In this document: piece after piece, positions 7,834 through 16,252 of the stretch | How positions within the stretch are numbered: the first letter of the stretch is position 1 | How the letters are laid out: each line of letters begins with the position of its first letter | Assembly: GCA_035443885.1 (NCBI GenBank) | Contig: DAOMNO010000019.1 | Span: 1-60,874 of the forward strand | Source of the DNA: DAOMNO01 sp035443885 | GTDB lineage: Bacteria; Planctomycetota; Phycisphaerae; Phycisphaerales; SM1A02 | Direction: 5' to 3' | DNA: 60,874 bases | Position numbers and translations under genes: made by a program | The notes under the pieces: generated by a model | Database searches by the model: none | Seen by the model: only the letters and a program-made list of their open reading frames with translations | What the model was told of the DNA's origin: nothing

Positions 7834-8850
7834 ATGGCCATCAAGGTCGGGATCAATGGGTTCGGGCGTATCGGCAGGCTTGTCTATCGGGCAGGCATCC
7901 AGCAGGGTGATTTTGAGTTCGTCGGCGTGAATGACCTTGTGCCGTCGGACAATCTGGCCTACCTGCTGCGCTACGACTCCGTGCATGGCCGCTTTGGTGA
8001 GACGATCACCACGCAGGACGACGGCTTTACCTGCAAAGGTCAGAAGACGTTGTGCGTCAGTGAGCGTGATCCGGCGAACCTGCCTTGGAAGAGTCTCGGC
8101 GCGGATTACGTGCTGGAATCGACCGGCCTGTTCACCGGTTTTGAAGATGCGAAGAAGCATCTGACCGCAGGCGCGAAGCGAGTGCTTATTTCCGCGCCGA
8201 CGAAGTCGCCTGATGACGTGCCGACGCTTGCGTACAAGGTGAATCACACCGCCTACAACCCAGCGGCGCACACGATCGTCTCAAACGCTTCCTGCACGAC
8301 GAACTGCCTCGCGCCGGTGGCGAAAGTCATCAATGATGAGTTTGGCCTGGAAGAAGGCTTGATGACCACCATTCACGCCGTAACCGCCACACAGCCCACA
8401 CAGGATGGACCGAGCAAGAAGGATTGGCGTGGCGGGCGCAATGCGTACATGAACATCATTCCTGCTTCCACAGGCGCAGCGAAGGCCGTCGCGCTCTGCA
8501 TTCCTGCCCTCAAGGGTAAACTGACCGGCATGTCGTTCCGGGTGCCAACGGCGGATGTTTCGGTCGTGGACCTGACGTTCAAAACCGCGAAGTCAACAAG
8601 CCTGAACGACATCAACGCTGCGATGAAGGCCGCGGCGGACGGGCCGATGAAGGGCGTGCTGGCCTATACGGAAGATGAAGTCGTCTCAAGTGATTTCATC
8701 AGCGATCCGCACAGTTCGATCTTCGATGCCAAGGCGGGCATTCAGCTTAACGACCGCTTCTTCAAGGTCGTCGCGTGGTATGACAACGAGATGGGCTATG
8801 CAGCGCGTTGCCTCGACATGCTGCGCATGATGGCGGAGCGGGATCGGTAA
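7834..8850 (+). CDS. gap: Glyceraldehyde-3-phosphate dehydrogenase, type I
   Basis: A 338-residue enzyme of glycolysis and gluconeogenesis that interconverts glyceraldehyde-3-phosphate and 1,3-bisphosphoglycerate. The N-terminal Rossmann motif is INGFGRIGRL. The Asp in GVNDL at the end of strand 2 points to NAD rather than NADP. The active-site loop is SNASCTTNCLAP with the catalytic Cys at about residue 154, and the usual His follows in HAVTATQPTQDG. The C-terminus has the family's WYDNEMGYAARCLDM. Length is normal. It is monocistronic: its upstream neighbour is divergent and its downstream neighbour converges. Confidence 0.98.
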   Translation: MAIKVGINGFGRIGRLVYRAGIQQGDFEFVGVNDLVPSDNLAYLLRYDSVHGRFGETITTQDDGFTCKGQKTLCVSERDPANLPWKSLGADYVLESTGLFTGFEDAKKHLTAGAKRVLISAPTKSPDDVPTLAYKVNHTAYNPAAHTIVSNASCTTNCLAPVAKVINDEFGLEEGLMTTIHAVTATQPTQDGPSKKDWRGGRNAYMNIIPASTGAAKAVALCIPALKGKLTGMSFRVPTADVSVVDLTFKTAKSTSLNDINAAMKAAADGPMKGVLAYTEDEVVSSDFISDPHSSIFDAKAGIQLNDRFFKVVAWYDNEMGYAARCLDMLRMMAERDR

Positions 8851-8932
8851 GAGCGAGATCTGCGTTATGGTTGCCGGGGCAAAGGGCACGCTGCCGATCT
8901 GTGCAGCAACTGCTCTGCGTAGATGCGCGGCA

Positions 8933-9511
8933 CTACGGCATCGCTTCAGCTTCTTGCTCTGCGCGATGTGCTTCTTCTTCGGCTTCATCGTTCAGCCACC
9001 CAAGCCAGAGCGGCGCAGCGATGAGAAGCCAGTAGGCAAATACGATCAGGCCGCCGATGGCGAGCAGTTCGATGCCGAACAGAATGCCTGCCATCATGAC
9101 CGCCGCGATGGCGATGCCGATGACGATGCCCGCGATGGTTCGTGTCAGTCGTCGCCTGACCTGCATGGTTACGTGATGCTGCTGCGGGTCTTCAATGAGG
9201 TCCGCACGCTCTTCAATGCCCCGCTCCGGCGCGACGATGTCATTGACGGGATCGCCCGGCTGGTGCGTGCGCCCTTCAATGAAGTCGGAGATCAGAAGCA
9301 GAATGTAGAAAAAGAGCGCGGCCATCGCGGGCAGAATGGCCCAGTAGAACATCACGATCATCGTGAGCACCGTTGCTGCGATAGAAAGCCCGACGGCCCA
9401 TCGCAGCGCAAGTTGACCTTCGCGCGCGAGAAAATGGATGTACCCTTCCTGATCCCCCCGCGTGTGCGTGCGGGAAGCGAGGTCGCGATGCGAGCGAATC
9501 GTAATAGCCAT
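8933..9511 (-). CDS. Membrane protein of unknown function
   Basis: A 192-residue protein with a good AGGAG ribosome binding site ahead of the ATG at 9511. It has a hydrophilic N-terminus, a pair of hydrophobic segments (ALRWAVGLSIAATVLTMIV, LPAMAALFFYILLLIS), a charged middle region (EGRTHQPGDPVNDIVAPERG), then two more hydrophobic segments and an acidic tail (NDEAEEEAHRAEQEAEAMP). That gives four predicted membrane spans with the charged loop in between. No catalytic motif is visible and I do not recognise the family. It converges with gap and shares no operon with other genes. Confidence 0.65.
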   Translation of the reverse strand: MAITIRSHRDLASRTHTRGDQEGYIHFLAREGQLALRWAVGLSIAATVLTMIVMFYWAILPAMAALFFYILLLISDFIEGRTHQPGDPVNDIVAPERGIEERADLIEDPQQHHVTMQVRRRLTRTIAGIVIGIAIAAVMMAGILFGIELLAIGGLIVFAYWLLIAAPLWLGWLNDEAEEEAHRAEQEAEAMP

Positions 9512-9741
9512 GTACGGCTCCTTTCGTCATGCGCGCGGCGCGTGCATGCGCGGCGCGGCGGGACTCATCAGCCTTTACTTCAAGTGTACGGTGTATCGCA
9601 GCAGGGTCCAGCGTTGAAACGTTGAGATTGCTCGTGAAGTTCATCACAAAGAAGCGTTGTGAAAAACATCACAAGTGCGCGTCGCACAGGAATGCCAATT
9701 TGCAATGCGCGTTGAACGTGTGCGCATCAATACGCGCGAAC

Positions 9742-10092
9742 TCAGCGCGCAGCAGGACGCCCCTTCGGCGCGCCGTTCTTGCGAGGCGTGTAGCAGTGGC
9801 CATCCGGCGTGCGAATGTTGTTCGCCTGCATGAAGGCGCGCACCTCATCCAGCGTGTTGAAGAGCCGCTGGAAGTCTTCTGACCACACCGTGAGGTGAAA
9901 CTTCCGAAACGTGCCGTCTTCCTGCGGCACACCCTCCACGATCTTCAGGCATGGGTTGCCGTTCGCGGCACGGCGAATCTGTAGCGCGTACTTCCGCGTG
10001 CCGACGGAATCGAAAGCCCATGTCTTGACCGGCGTATTCTCGCCTGTGGCCGTCTTACGCTGCGTGCGGGGACGGGTGGATGAAGTCGCCAT
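9742..10092 (-). CDS. Small protein, possible PUR-type nucleic acid-binding domain
   Basis: A 116-residue basic protein with AGGAG before the ATG at 10092. A disordered Thr/Arg-rich start is followed by a strand-rich core: TWAFDSVGTRKYALQIRRAA, then NPCLKIVEGVPQEDG, then KFHLTVWSEDF, and a helix (QRLFNTLDEVRAFMQANN). The pattern of three or four strands plus one helix, with KYALxIR and a LKIVEG strand, recalls PUR-domain proteins that bind single-stranded DNA or RNA, but I cannot confirm this without a structure search. The C-terminus is basic (PRKNGAPKGRPAAR), which fits nucleic acid binding. It has its own promoter. Confidence 0.6.
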   Translation of the reverse strand: MATSSTRPRTQRKTATGENTPVKTWAFDSVGTRKYALQIRRAANGNPCLKIVEGVPQEDGTFRKFHLTVWSEDFQRLFNTLDEVRAFMQANNIRTPDGHCYTPRKNGAPKGRPAAR

Positions 10093-10144
10093 GATTGTTC
10101 TCCTGCGGAAGATTGTGATCGGGTTTTGATTGGTACCAAACAGG

Positions 10145-10153
10145 ATTATAACA
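10145..10153 (-). promoter_or_regulatory. Extended -10 promoter of the PUR-like gene
   Basis: Read on the minus strand, TGTTATAAT gives a perfect -10 with a TGn extension. No -35 is seen at the right spacing, as is usual for extended -10 promoters. Initiation would fall about 45 bases before the ATG at 10092. Confidence 0.5.
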
Positions 10154-10276
10154 ATATGTCAAGCCATCGCGCGCAGAGTCTGGAACCATGGTTGGCGACA
10201 GTCGCAAAATCAGCATTGTCATATGTTTATGAATGTGATTGGACGCGCACATGGCCAAGCGGGTTGCTTTGCCCGA

Positions 10277-11881
10277 TTACCCGTTACCTGCTGTGGCCGG
10301 CTCGACGACGCGCTCAAAGACATTCATCGGCGCTTCAATGCCTGTCCAGAGTTTGAACTGCATCGCCGCTTGGCGGAGAAACATGCGCTTGCCCGTGATG
10401 ACTTTTGCGCCGCGCGATCGCGCGAGTTTGACCAGCGGCGTTTCTTCCGGCGAATAGATCGTCTCAAACACGATCGTTGTGCTGTCGATGGACTCCGCTT
10501 GAAGATTGAGCGGCACGTCTTCGGGGTTAAAGCCGCCCGTCATGCCGACGGATGTGCAGTTGATAATGATGTCAAAGCGCTTGCTCGCCAGCTCGTGAAG
10601 TGTGCCGGCACGAAGCGATGCGCCGATGTTGCGAGCCAGAGATTCTGCGCGTTCGCGCGTGCGGTTGAAGATGGATATATCCGCGCCAAGGCGCGATGCG
10701 CCCACCGCAACAGCGCGAGCCACGCCGCCTGCGCCGAGAATGGCGAGTGTTTTCCTGTTCATCTCTTCGCCACGCTCATTCACCGCTGCGATGAGTGGTT
10801 CCATCGCTGCGGCGCAATCGGTGTTGGAACATTCGAGCGAGCCGTCCTCGCGCACGATGAGTGTGTTCGCGGCTCCGATCCGCTCCGCGAGGGGATCGAC
10901 TGTTCCGCTGCGCTCTCGCACAAAGCGGATCAGATTTTCCTTGTGAGGCAGCGTTACGCTCGCGCCTCGGAAATCCAGCAGCGAATGATCAACGAGCGAA
11001 CTGACCGTAGCCTTGAAGTGTTCATATTCAGGCGGGATCGGCAGAGGCAGATAGACGCCATCGTGCTCCACGGCGCGGAACCCAGCGTTATGAATGACAG
11101 GGCTGAGCGAATGCTCGACCGGCCAGCCGATGACGCCGTACGTCTTGGTCTGCGCGCTGATCGAATCAAAGCGATAGAGCAATCGCAGTGCATCGATGGT
11201 CGGCTGTCCGGGCGCGGTTTCGCCACCTTCTGCGTCCGCAGCGAACGTGAGCAGCCCGCCGAATTTCGGCGCAAGCACGCGGCTCATCATGCCGAACGGA
11301 CCCATGCACAGCGCGATCATCGGCAGGCTGCGATGTGAGAGCAAGTCGAACGCTTCCAGATTGTCGCGCAGCGACCGTGCCCGCCACGCGATTTTCACAA
11401 CCGAGGCGGCAGGTTCTCGATGCATCGCCTCGATTCTCTGAATCAGGTCCGTCGGCCTGCGCTCGAAGTCGTGCGATGAAAGAATCAACCCGATCGGACT
11501 GTCAGTGCCAGCGTTCCGCTTCGCCAGTCGCGCCAGCAGATCGTGCCATCGTGGCTCACGTGAAACGGCGTTGAACTCCATATCGAGATAGCGCGGATGT
11601 TCATCTGAATCGATAATGGCCTGATAGAGATCGAGTCGTGCGGTCTCATCTCCTTCATAGGCACCGCCTTCTTCGGCAGAGCGGCAGGTAACGATGCACG
11701 GTGCTGGGCTTTCGCGAATCAGCCGCCGTGTCGCAGCGGCTCCGCCCGGTTCATGCGCGAGTTGATCGACGCGCCATTCAATGATCCTGGCACCGGCTGA
11801 GGCGGCCTGCTTCGCGCGCTCCAGCGCGTGGCTGACGGAATCAGTGCCGTCGATGAAGATTGGCGCAGCGATCAGGCTCAT
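10277..11881 (-). CDS. aroDE: Bifunctional 3-dehydroquinate dehydratase / shikimate dehydrogenase
   Basis: About 534 residues joining two steps of the shikimate pathway. The N-terminal half is type I dehydroquinate dehydratase (IIEWRVDQLAHEPGG, CIVTCRSAEEGGAYEG, and KIAWRAR with the Schiff-base Lys). The C-terminal half is shikimate dehydrogenase: YGVIGWPVEHSLSPVIHN binds shikimate, VTLPHKENLI holds the catalytic Lys, ILGAGGVARAVAVG is the nucleotide loop, NRTRERAESLA fits NADPH preference, and NCTSVGM closes the site. I chose ATG 11881 (MSLIAAPIF) because the earlier ATG at 11929 only adds a non-homologous stub overlapping the divergent gene's upstream region. The same fusion order occurs in plants, chlamydiae and some planctomycetes. 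Confidence 0.95.
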   Translation of the reverse strand: MSLIAAPIFIDGTDSVSHALERAKQAASAGARIIEWRVDQLAHEPGGAAATRRLIRESPAPCIVTCRSAEEGGAYEGDETARLDLYQAIIDSDEHPRYLDMEFNAVSREPRWHDLLARLAKRNAGTDSPIGLILSSHDFERRPTDLIQRIEAMHREPAASVVKIAWRARSLRDNLEAFDLLSHRSLPMIALCMGPFGMMSRVLAPKFGGLLTFAADAEGGETAPGQPTIDALRLLYRFDSISAQTKTYGVIGWPVEHSLSPVIHNAGFRAVEHDGVYLPLPIPPEYEHFKATVSSLVDHSLLDFRGASVTLPHKENLIRFVRERSGTVDPLAERIGAANTLIVREDGSLECSNTDCAAAMEPLIAAVNERGEEMNRKTLAILGAGGVARAVAVGASRLGADISIFNRTRERAESLARNIGASLRAGTLHELASKRFDIIINCTSVGMTGGFNPEDVPLNLQAESIDSTTIVFETIYSPEETPLVKLARSRGAKVITGKRMFLRQAAMQFKLWTGIEAPMNVFERVVEPATAGNG

Positions 11882-11972
11882 GCACGGATGGTACGCGATG
11901 GCGCGCCCGCCGCGCATGACTGGCTGCATTGGTTACGATATGCGGCTGACGACACCAGCCGGAGAAGCCACA

Positions 11973-12356
11973 ATGACCGAAGCCAGTCCCGCCGCGCCGC
12001 AAGCCAAGCCGCCGATCACGTTTGACGAGTTCATCAAGCTTGACCTGCGTGTGGCGACCGTTACGCACGCCGAGCCGCATCCGAATGCAGATCGCCTGCT
12101 CAAGGTTCAGCTTGACGACGGCACGCCGGAGGGCCGTCAGGTGTGCGCTGGCATCCGCGCGTGGTATGAGCCAGAGACGCTCATCGGCAAGCAGGTCATC
12201 ATTGTGGCGAACCTTGAGCCGCGCAAGATTCGAGGCGAGATCAGCCAAGGCATGATTCTCGCCGCAAGCGATATGAATCCTGAGAATCAGGAAGAGCGGG
12301 ATGTAATTGTGTTGACAGTTGAGCAGCCGGTGAAGGCAGGCTCAACCGTCAGCTAA
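11973..12356 (+). CDS. tRNA-binding (EMAP/MetRS C-terminal) domain protein
   Basis: About 127 residues. The ATG at 11973 has GGAG upstream (11961-11964); the longer frame from 11781 overlaps aroDE and is not homologous. It has one OB-fold tRNA-binding domain like the C-terminus of methionyl-tRNA synthetase and CsaA: FDEFIKLDLRVATVTHAEPH, ADRLLKVQLDDG, and the signature NLEPRKIRGEISQGMILAAS. It probably acts as a stand-alone tRNA-binding partner of a synthetase or as a chaperone-like protein. It diverges from aroDE with the two starts 91 bases apart, and converges with the PpiD-like gene. Confidence 0.88.
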   Translation: MTEASPAAPQAKPPITFDEFIKLDLRVATVTHAEPHPNADRLLKVQLDDGTPEGRQVCAGIRAWYEPETLIGKQVIIVANLEPRKIRGEISQGMILAASDMNPENQEERDVIVLTVEQPVKAGSTVS

Positions 12357-12377
12357 GCGGTCGCAGCATCGTGTCAA

Positions 12378-14264
12378 TCAGCCGCCCAGATCGATGATGT
12401 CGTCTTCGTCGGGTGTGCCGATGACATGCAGCTTGAAGTTGTGCCGCTTGACAAGCACATCAAGGCCGAAGGCGTTGCGAATGTGTTCGCGGCCGCCGAG
12501 TTCTTCAGAGAGAATCAGCGACTTGATGAGGTTGTCGCGTGACAGGTCCGCATAGGTGGCGCGAGTGAGCGGCAGGTTGCGCGTCAGTTGCACAACCAGT
12601 ACCGTCAGTGCATCTTCAACAGGCACCACGAACGTGCGCTGTTCAACAGGCAGTTCGCTGAAGGGAATATCCTGAGGAAGGGCCAGAGCACGATCGATGA
12701 TTGTTTCGGTCGCTTGGCGATTCATGCCGACGCCCGGCAGCGAACGGGGGAGTGCCGCAATCGGCTGACCGAACTGCCGCTGGAACCGCAGCATTTCCTG
12801 GCTGACAAGCGTCGCGGTGTCGGAAGCGACAGACGAGCCGTGGTTCAGGGCCGTTGCCAGAAGGCCTTCGTTGATCGCTTCCTGCTCAATCTGCGAAGCA
12901 GCCGCGACGAGTGATTCGTAGTGCGCCTTGCGGCGAAGGTCCGCGATCATCTTCTCACGCGCTTCGTCAACCGTACGCGGGGCGCGGGATGCGTCGGTAT
13001 CCAGAATACGGAAGAAGTACACGCTGTTATCTGTGCCGCGCAGTGGCGGGCCAGCCACGCCGGACTGAATCTGAATCGTCGGCGATCCGCCGAATTCTTT
13101 TGCGGCGCGCACCAGTTCGGGCAGCGCACGCTGGACGGTGCCGAAGCGATCGGATGTAGCGAGACCGATGCCTTCAAGGTTGCCCACTTCATCCACTTCG
13201 AGCCACCGGTCGCCAATGGATCGGTACGCAGGCAGTTCGATGTCGAAGCGAGACTGAATTTGCTCCGCAAGGGCGGCGAAGCTCAGACGCTGCGTTTCCC
13301 AGCCCGCCGGGAGCACCACATAGCCGTCATCCATGCGCAGGCCGCGCCGTGCAGCACGAAGCTGATCGTTGCCAAACTTTGCGATCTCTTCCAGCCGATC
13401 GGCCGTCAGTTTTGCCAGGAGGTGTTCGCGAACGACATCAGGAATGTCTGCGCCTTCAACCACAGGAGGAAGTGTCGTGCCAGGTGTGCGCGACTCGCGC
13501 AGCCAGTGGCGTCGGAGCGCGATGTTGTTCATGTCGTCGCTGCGAAGGATCGCCGTGCGCACCGAGGATACGGGCACTTCGATCCATTCCAGCTTGATTC
13601 GATTCGGGAGGCGATAGCCAAAGCCCATCGGCCCCTCGCCATGCATGAGGTCGCCGTATGCAACAAGATGCTGCTGCAGTTCTTCTTCCGTGGGCTGATA
13701 CTGGGAACGATCGGCGGAGGCCTCAATGGGAATGAACCTCGCTTCAACGCGATGGAACATGCGCGAGGCATACTGGAGCAGGCGGCGATCGGAAACTTCG
13801 CCCGCATTGGTGTAGAGGCTGAGGAGACGGTTCACGCCGTCCAGACGAGCGCTCGCGCTGAGAATAATTTTCGGGTCGGTGCCCGTGTTCATCGCGATGT
13901 TGCGCAACTGCTCATCGGTGAAGTCGATGGCGCGGTAGCTGCCCACCAGACCCGCAGCTTCTGCCTCGCGAACCAGCAGGAACCAGTGCGAAGCGTCATC
14001 TGGCTTGCCGAGACCAGTCAGGAGCTGCATCGGACTGATGCGGCTGAGTCGATCGAGAAATTCGTTTTCCTGCTGAATCTGAACCCATGCATCGAGCGGT
14101 ACGCGCTCGCGGCCATCGGGGCCGAGCGTGGCGCGAGTGGCCCGCGCCGTGCCGGCGCGCTGGGCCATGTTTTCTATCGCCTGCGGGATCAGGAACACGA
14201 TCATCAGCAGGGTGCCGCCGACCGCGAGAATCCACTTGTTGTACTTGCGAAGGAATTTGAACAT
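12378..14264 (-). CDS. SurA/PpiD-like membrane-anchored chaperone
   Basis: About 628 residues from ATG 14264 (MFKFLRKYNKWILAVGG); the longer start at 14312 is less likely. The opening matches the PpiD/SurA_N family: a short cytosolic basic stretch, one TM helix (WILAVGGTLLMIVFLIPQ), then a large periplasmic part with a SurA-N-like helical region. I cannot clearly see the parvulin catalytic motif, so this may be a non-catalytic chaperone or one with a degenerate PPIase. It would help fold exported proteins. It lies 96 bases downstream of rpsD on the same strand. Confidence 0.7.
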   Translation of the reverse strand: MFKFLRKYNKWILAVGGTLLMIVFLIPQAIENMAQRAGTARATRATLGPDGRERVPLDAWVQIQQENEFLDRLSRISPMQLLTGLGKPDDASHWFLLVREAEAAGLVGSYRAIDFTDEQLRNIAMNTGTDPKIILSASARLDGVNRLLSLYTNAGEVSDRRLLQYASRMFHRVEARFIPIEASADRSQYQPTEEELQQHLVAYGDLMHGEGPMGFGYRLPNRIKLEWIEVPVSSVRTAILRSDDMNNIALRRHWLRESRTPGTTLPPVVEGADIPDVVREHLLAKLTADRLEEIAKFGNDQLRAARRGLRMDDGYVVLPAGWETQRLSFAALAEQIQSRFDIELPAYRSIGDRWLEVDEVGNLEGIGLATSDRFGTVQRALPELVRAAKEFGGSPTIQIQSGVAGPPLRGTDNSVYFFRILDTDASRAPRTVDEAREKMIADLRRKAHYESLVAAASQIEQEAINEGLLATALNHGSSVASDTATLVSQEMLRFQRQFGQPIAALPRSLPGVGMNRQATETIIDRALALPQDIPFSELPVEQRTFVVPVEDALTVLVVQLTRNLPLTRATYADLSRDNLIKSLILSEELGGREHIRNAFGLDVLVKRHNFKLHVIGTPDEDDIIDLGG

Positions 14265-14360
14265 GGATGAGTTGTCAGTGCGCAGATTCCAGTTGACAGA
14301 ATCAGCCTTCACTCCATCGCGTGAGGACTGATACTTGACAACGGGTCACTGGTCACCGCC

Positions 14361-14960
14361 TTATCGATAGAACTCGACGATGAGGTTGGTGTTCACATCG
14401 AACGGAATCTGATCCGGCGTGGGCGGTGCGAGCACCTTGGCGGTCAGCTCGGAAGGATTGACATCCATCCAGCCAGGGACGATGTGCCCTGCCATGGACT
14501 CCATGTTCTCGCGCACAACCTTGTGGATGCCGTCACGCAGGGTAATGGCGTCGCCCGGGCGCACTTCACAACTGGGGCGATCGACCTTCTTGCCGTTCAC
14601 CAGCACGTGCCCGTGCACCACAAGCTGACGTGCAGCCCAGATGGTTCGCGTGAAACCGGCGCGACGAATGACGTTGTCGAGCCGCTGTTCAAGAAGCTGG
14701 AGCAGCACCTCGCCGGAGTTGCCCTTGCGGCGTGCTGCTTCATCAACGTAGCGACGGAACTGCTTCTCCATCACGCCGTAGTGATAGCGGAGCTTTTGCT
14801 TCTCATCCTTGCGGATGCCGTAGTCCTTCAGGCGCTTGCCGCGATGACCATGCACGCCGGGCGGTGTGAGCTGCCGCTTGGCGGTGTGCTTCGGAATGTC
14901 GGCGATTGGCACACCGACGCGACGGGAGAGCTTGACCTTGGGGCCAAGGTAACGAGCCAT
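14361..14960 (-). CDS. rpsD: 30S ribosomal protein uS4
   Basis: A 199-residue ribosomal protein uS4, which binds 16S rRNA early in 30S assembly. It shows MARYLGPKVKLSRRVG, HRGKRLKDYGIRKDEKQKLRYHYG, FRRYVDEAARRKGN, LLQLLEQRLDNVIRRAG and the S4 RNA-binding domain (AARQLVVHGHVLVNGKKV). It is the cysteine-free form: no zinc ligands sit at the N-terminus. The S4 gene is separate from the usual alpha operon (rpsM-rpsK-rpoA) and is followed by the PpiD-like gene. Confidence 0.98.
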   Translation of the reverse strand: MARYLGPKVKLSRRVGVPIADIPKHTAKRQLTPPGVHGHRGKRLKDYGIRKDEKQKLRYHYGVMEKQFRRYVDEAARRKGNSGEVLLQLLEQRLDNVIRRAGFTRTIWAARQLVVHGHVLVNGKKVDRPSCEVRPGDAITLRDGIHKVVRENMESMAGHIVPGWMDVNPSELTAKVLAPPTPDQIPFDVNTNLIVEFYR

Positions 14961-15042
14961 AGATCATCCTTCCTGAGGGGCAGACCTGGGGGCAAAAACA
15001 GCGCGGCAAACCGCTGAGCCGCTGGACCAAAACGAGCCGAGT

Positions 15043-15072
15043 AGAGTAGCAGAACGCGTGGGGGTGGGTCAA
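15043..15072 (-). promoter_or_regulatory. Putative rpsD promoter
   Basis: On the minus strand, TTGACC (15072-15067), an 18-base spacer and TACTCT (15048-15043) look like a strong sigma-70 type promoter, about 80 bases before the rpsD start. Confidence 0.5.
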
Positions 15073-15253
15073 GCCAATCGACAGACGGAGACCACCACGT
15101 CCGGCCGGAAACCCGCAGGCCGGCCCCGCAACGAGCAGAACCTGCCGTCAGCCAAGGAAGGCACCGATCGAAAGAAGCCCCTCTGATGCCTCCAGCCGCG
15201 TTTTTGCCCGTGTCCGATGTTCCGAAGGCGATGGCTCTTGGGAAAGCAGCAGC

Positions 15254-16177
15254 TTACGGGCTATTGAGATAAATCCCGCTGGTCTTGACTATGAGTGCGC
15301 CGCCATCGGTGGAGACAACAGTACCGACGATCGTGATGTCGGACAATTCCTTGATGCCGCGACGCCCTTTGATATCAGTGCGAATTGGCGTGCCGTTCTC
15401 ATCGACGACCTGTATCGTCGCCGAATGGGCGCGAAGCTCGTCTCGCGATGTGCAGCAGTAGTCCCACGGGGTTTTGCAGTGGTCATCATCATGATCTGAG
15501 CACGCATGAGGGCCGTGACCCACAATGGTGAACACCGCGCGGCCATCGACGAACGGTCGTGCTGAACCACCGACGCGGCCGCGTATGGCAATGCTGTCGC
15601 CCTGCCTGGAGGTTTTCTTCGCATCGATCACGTTCAACACGTCGGCGGGCGCCTCATCAAGTATGAACTCGAACGGGATATTCCCTTCGGGAACGTGGAG
15701 CTTCTTGGCGTTGATGATCAAGATGCGATCATTGTCCGCCTGCTGCACAACACCGACGACGAAGACTTCCTTGGCGATACCAAGATTGTGCTTGCCGTTG
15801 AGACCCGTTTGGATGATGCGTCCACGATCATCGAGGAACTGCACGGTTGCGCGCATGGTCGCGGGTACTCCGCAGGAGCTTCCCGCTGAGACTGGTTTGC
15901 CGATGTTACTCAAACAACACCGTGGCACGGCCTTCTCATCCGCCAACCGAAAGATGGCGCGATTGGGGACGAAGACGTCACTGCTGTCAGTGATGCGCCC
16001 GCGCAGCACGATCTCGTCACCGACTTTGGCGGTCTTCATCGCTTCGCCGACCTCCACAGCGCCGGCGGGAATGCGATCAAGCAACATCGACTTCGGCAGG
16101 GCATTTTGTGCGGCGGCGATACCCGCTGGCATTGTGGCAAGCAGGGCGATCAACAGGACCATGTGCATCTTTCTCAT
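15254..16177 (-). CDS. Exported protein with two OB-like domains and Cys clusters
   Basis: About 307 residues. ATG 16177 has GGAG upstream and gives a clear signal peptide (HMVLLIALLATMPAGIAAAQ). Two similar halves follow: GDEIVLRGRITDSSDVFVPN and GDSIAIRGRVGGSARPFVDG each begin an OB-like beta barrel and each continues to a block with Cys, PRCCLSNIGKPVSAGSSCG in the first and CSDHDDDHCKTPWDYCC in the second. The second block also has His/Asp, so metal binding is plausible. Each half ends with a strand like TIVGTVV. It is the last gene of the ABC efflux run, 75 bases after the permease. I know similar planctomycete proteins but not their function. Confidence 0.7.
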   Translation of the reverse strand: MRKMHMVLLIALLATMPAGIAAAQNALPKSMLLDRIPAGAVEVGEAMKTAKVGDEIVLRGRITDSSDVFVPNRAIFRLADEKAVPRCCLSNIGKPVSAGSSCGVPATMRATVQFLDDRGRIIQTGLNGKHNLGIAKEVFVVGVVQQADNDRILIINAKKLHVPEGNIPFEFILDEAPADVLNVIDAKKTSRQGDSIAIRGRVGGSARPFVDGRAVFTIVGHGPHACSDHDDDHCKTPWDYCCTSRDELRAHSATIQVVDENGTPIRTDIKGRRGIKELSDITIVGTVVSTDGGALIVKTSGIYLNSP

Positions 16178-16252
16178 ATCGAACTCCTTCAGGTGAACAA
16201 AATGGCGCCAATCATTGAACGTGTGAGTCAAGAGATTCATTCGCAACCTCCT

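Noticed and set aside
10145..10162. TTGACA directly followed by TATAAT near 10150
   Set aside because: Only six bases separate them, so they cannot act as a -35/-10 pair. The -10 was kept as an extended -10 instead.
12378..14264. Calling the PpiD-like protein a catalytic peptidyl-prolyl isomerase
   Set aside because: The N-terminal anchor and SurA-like helices fit, but I could not find a clear parvulin active-site motif, so only a chaperone-like call is given.
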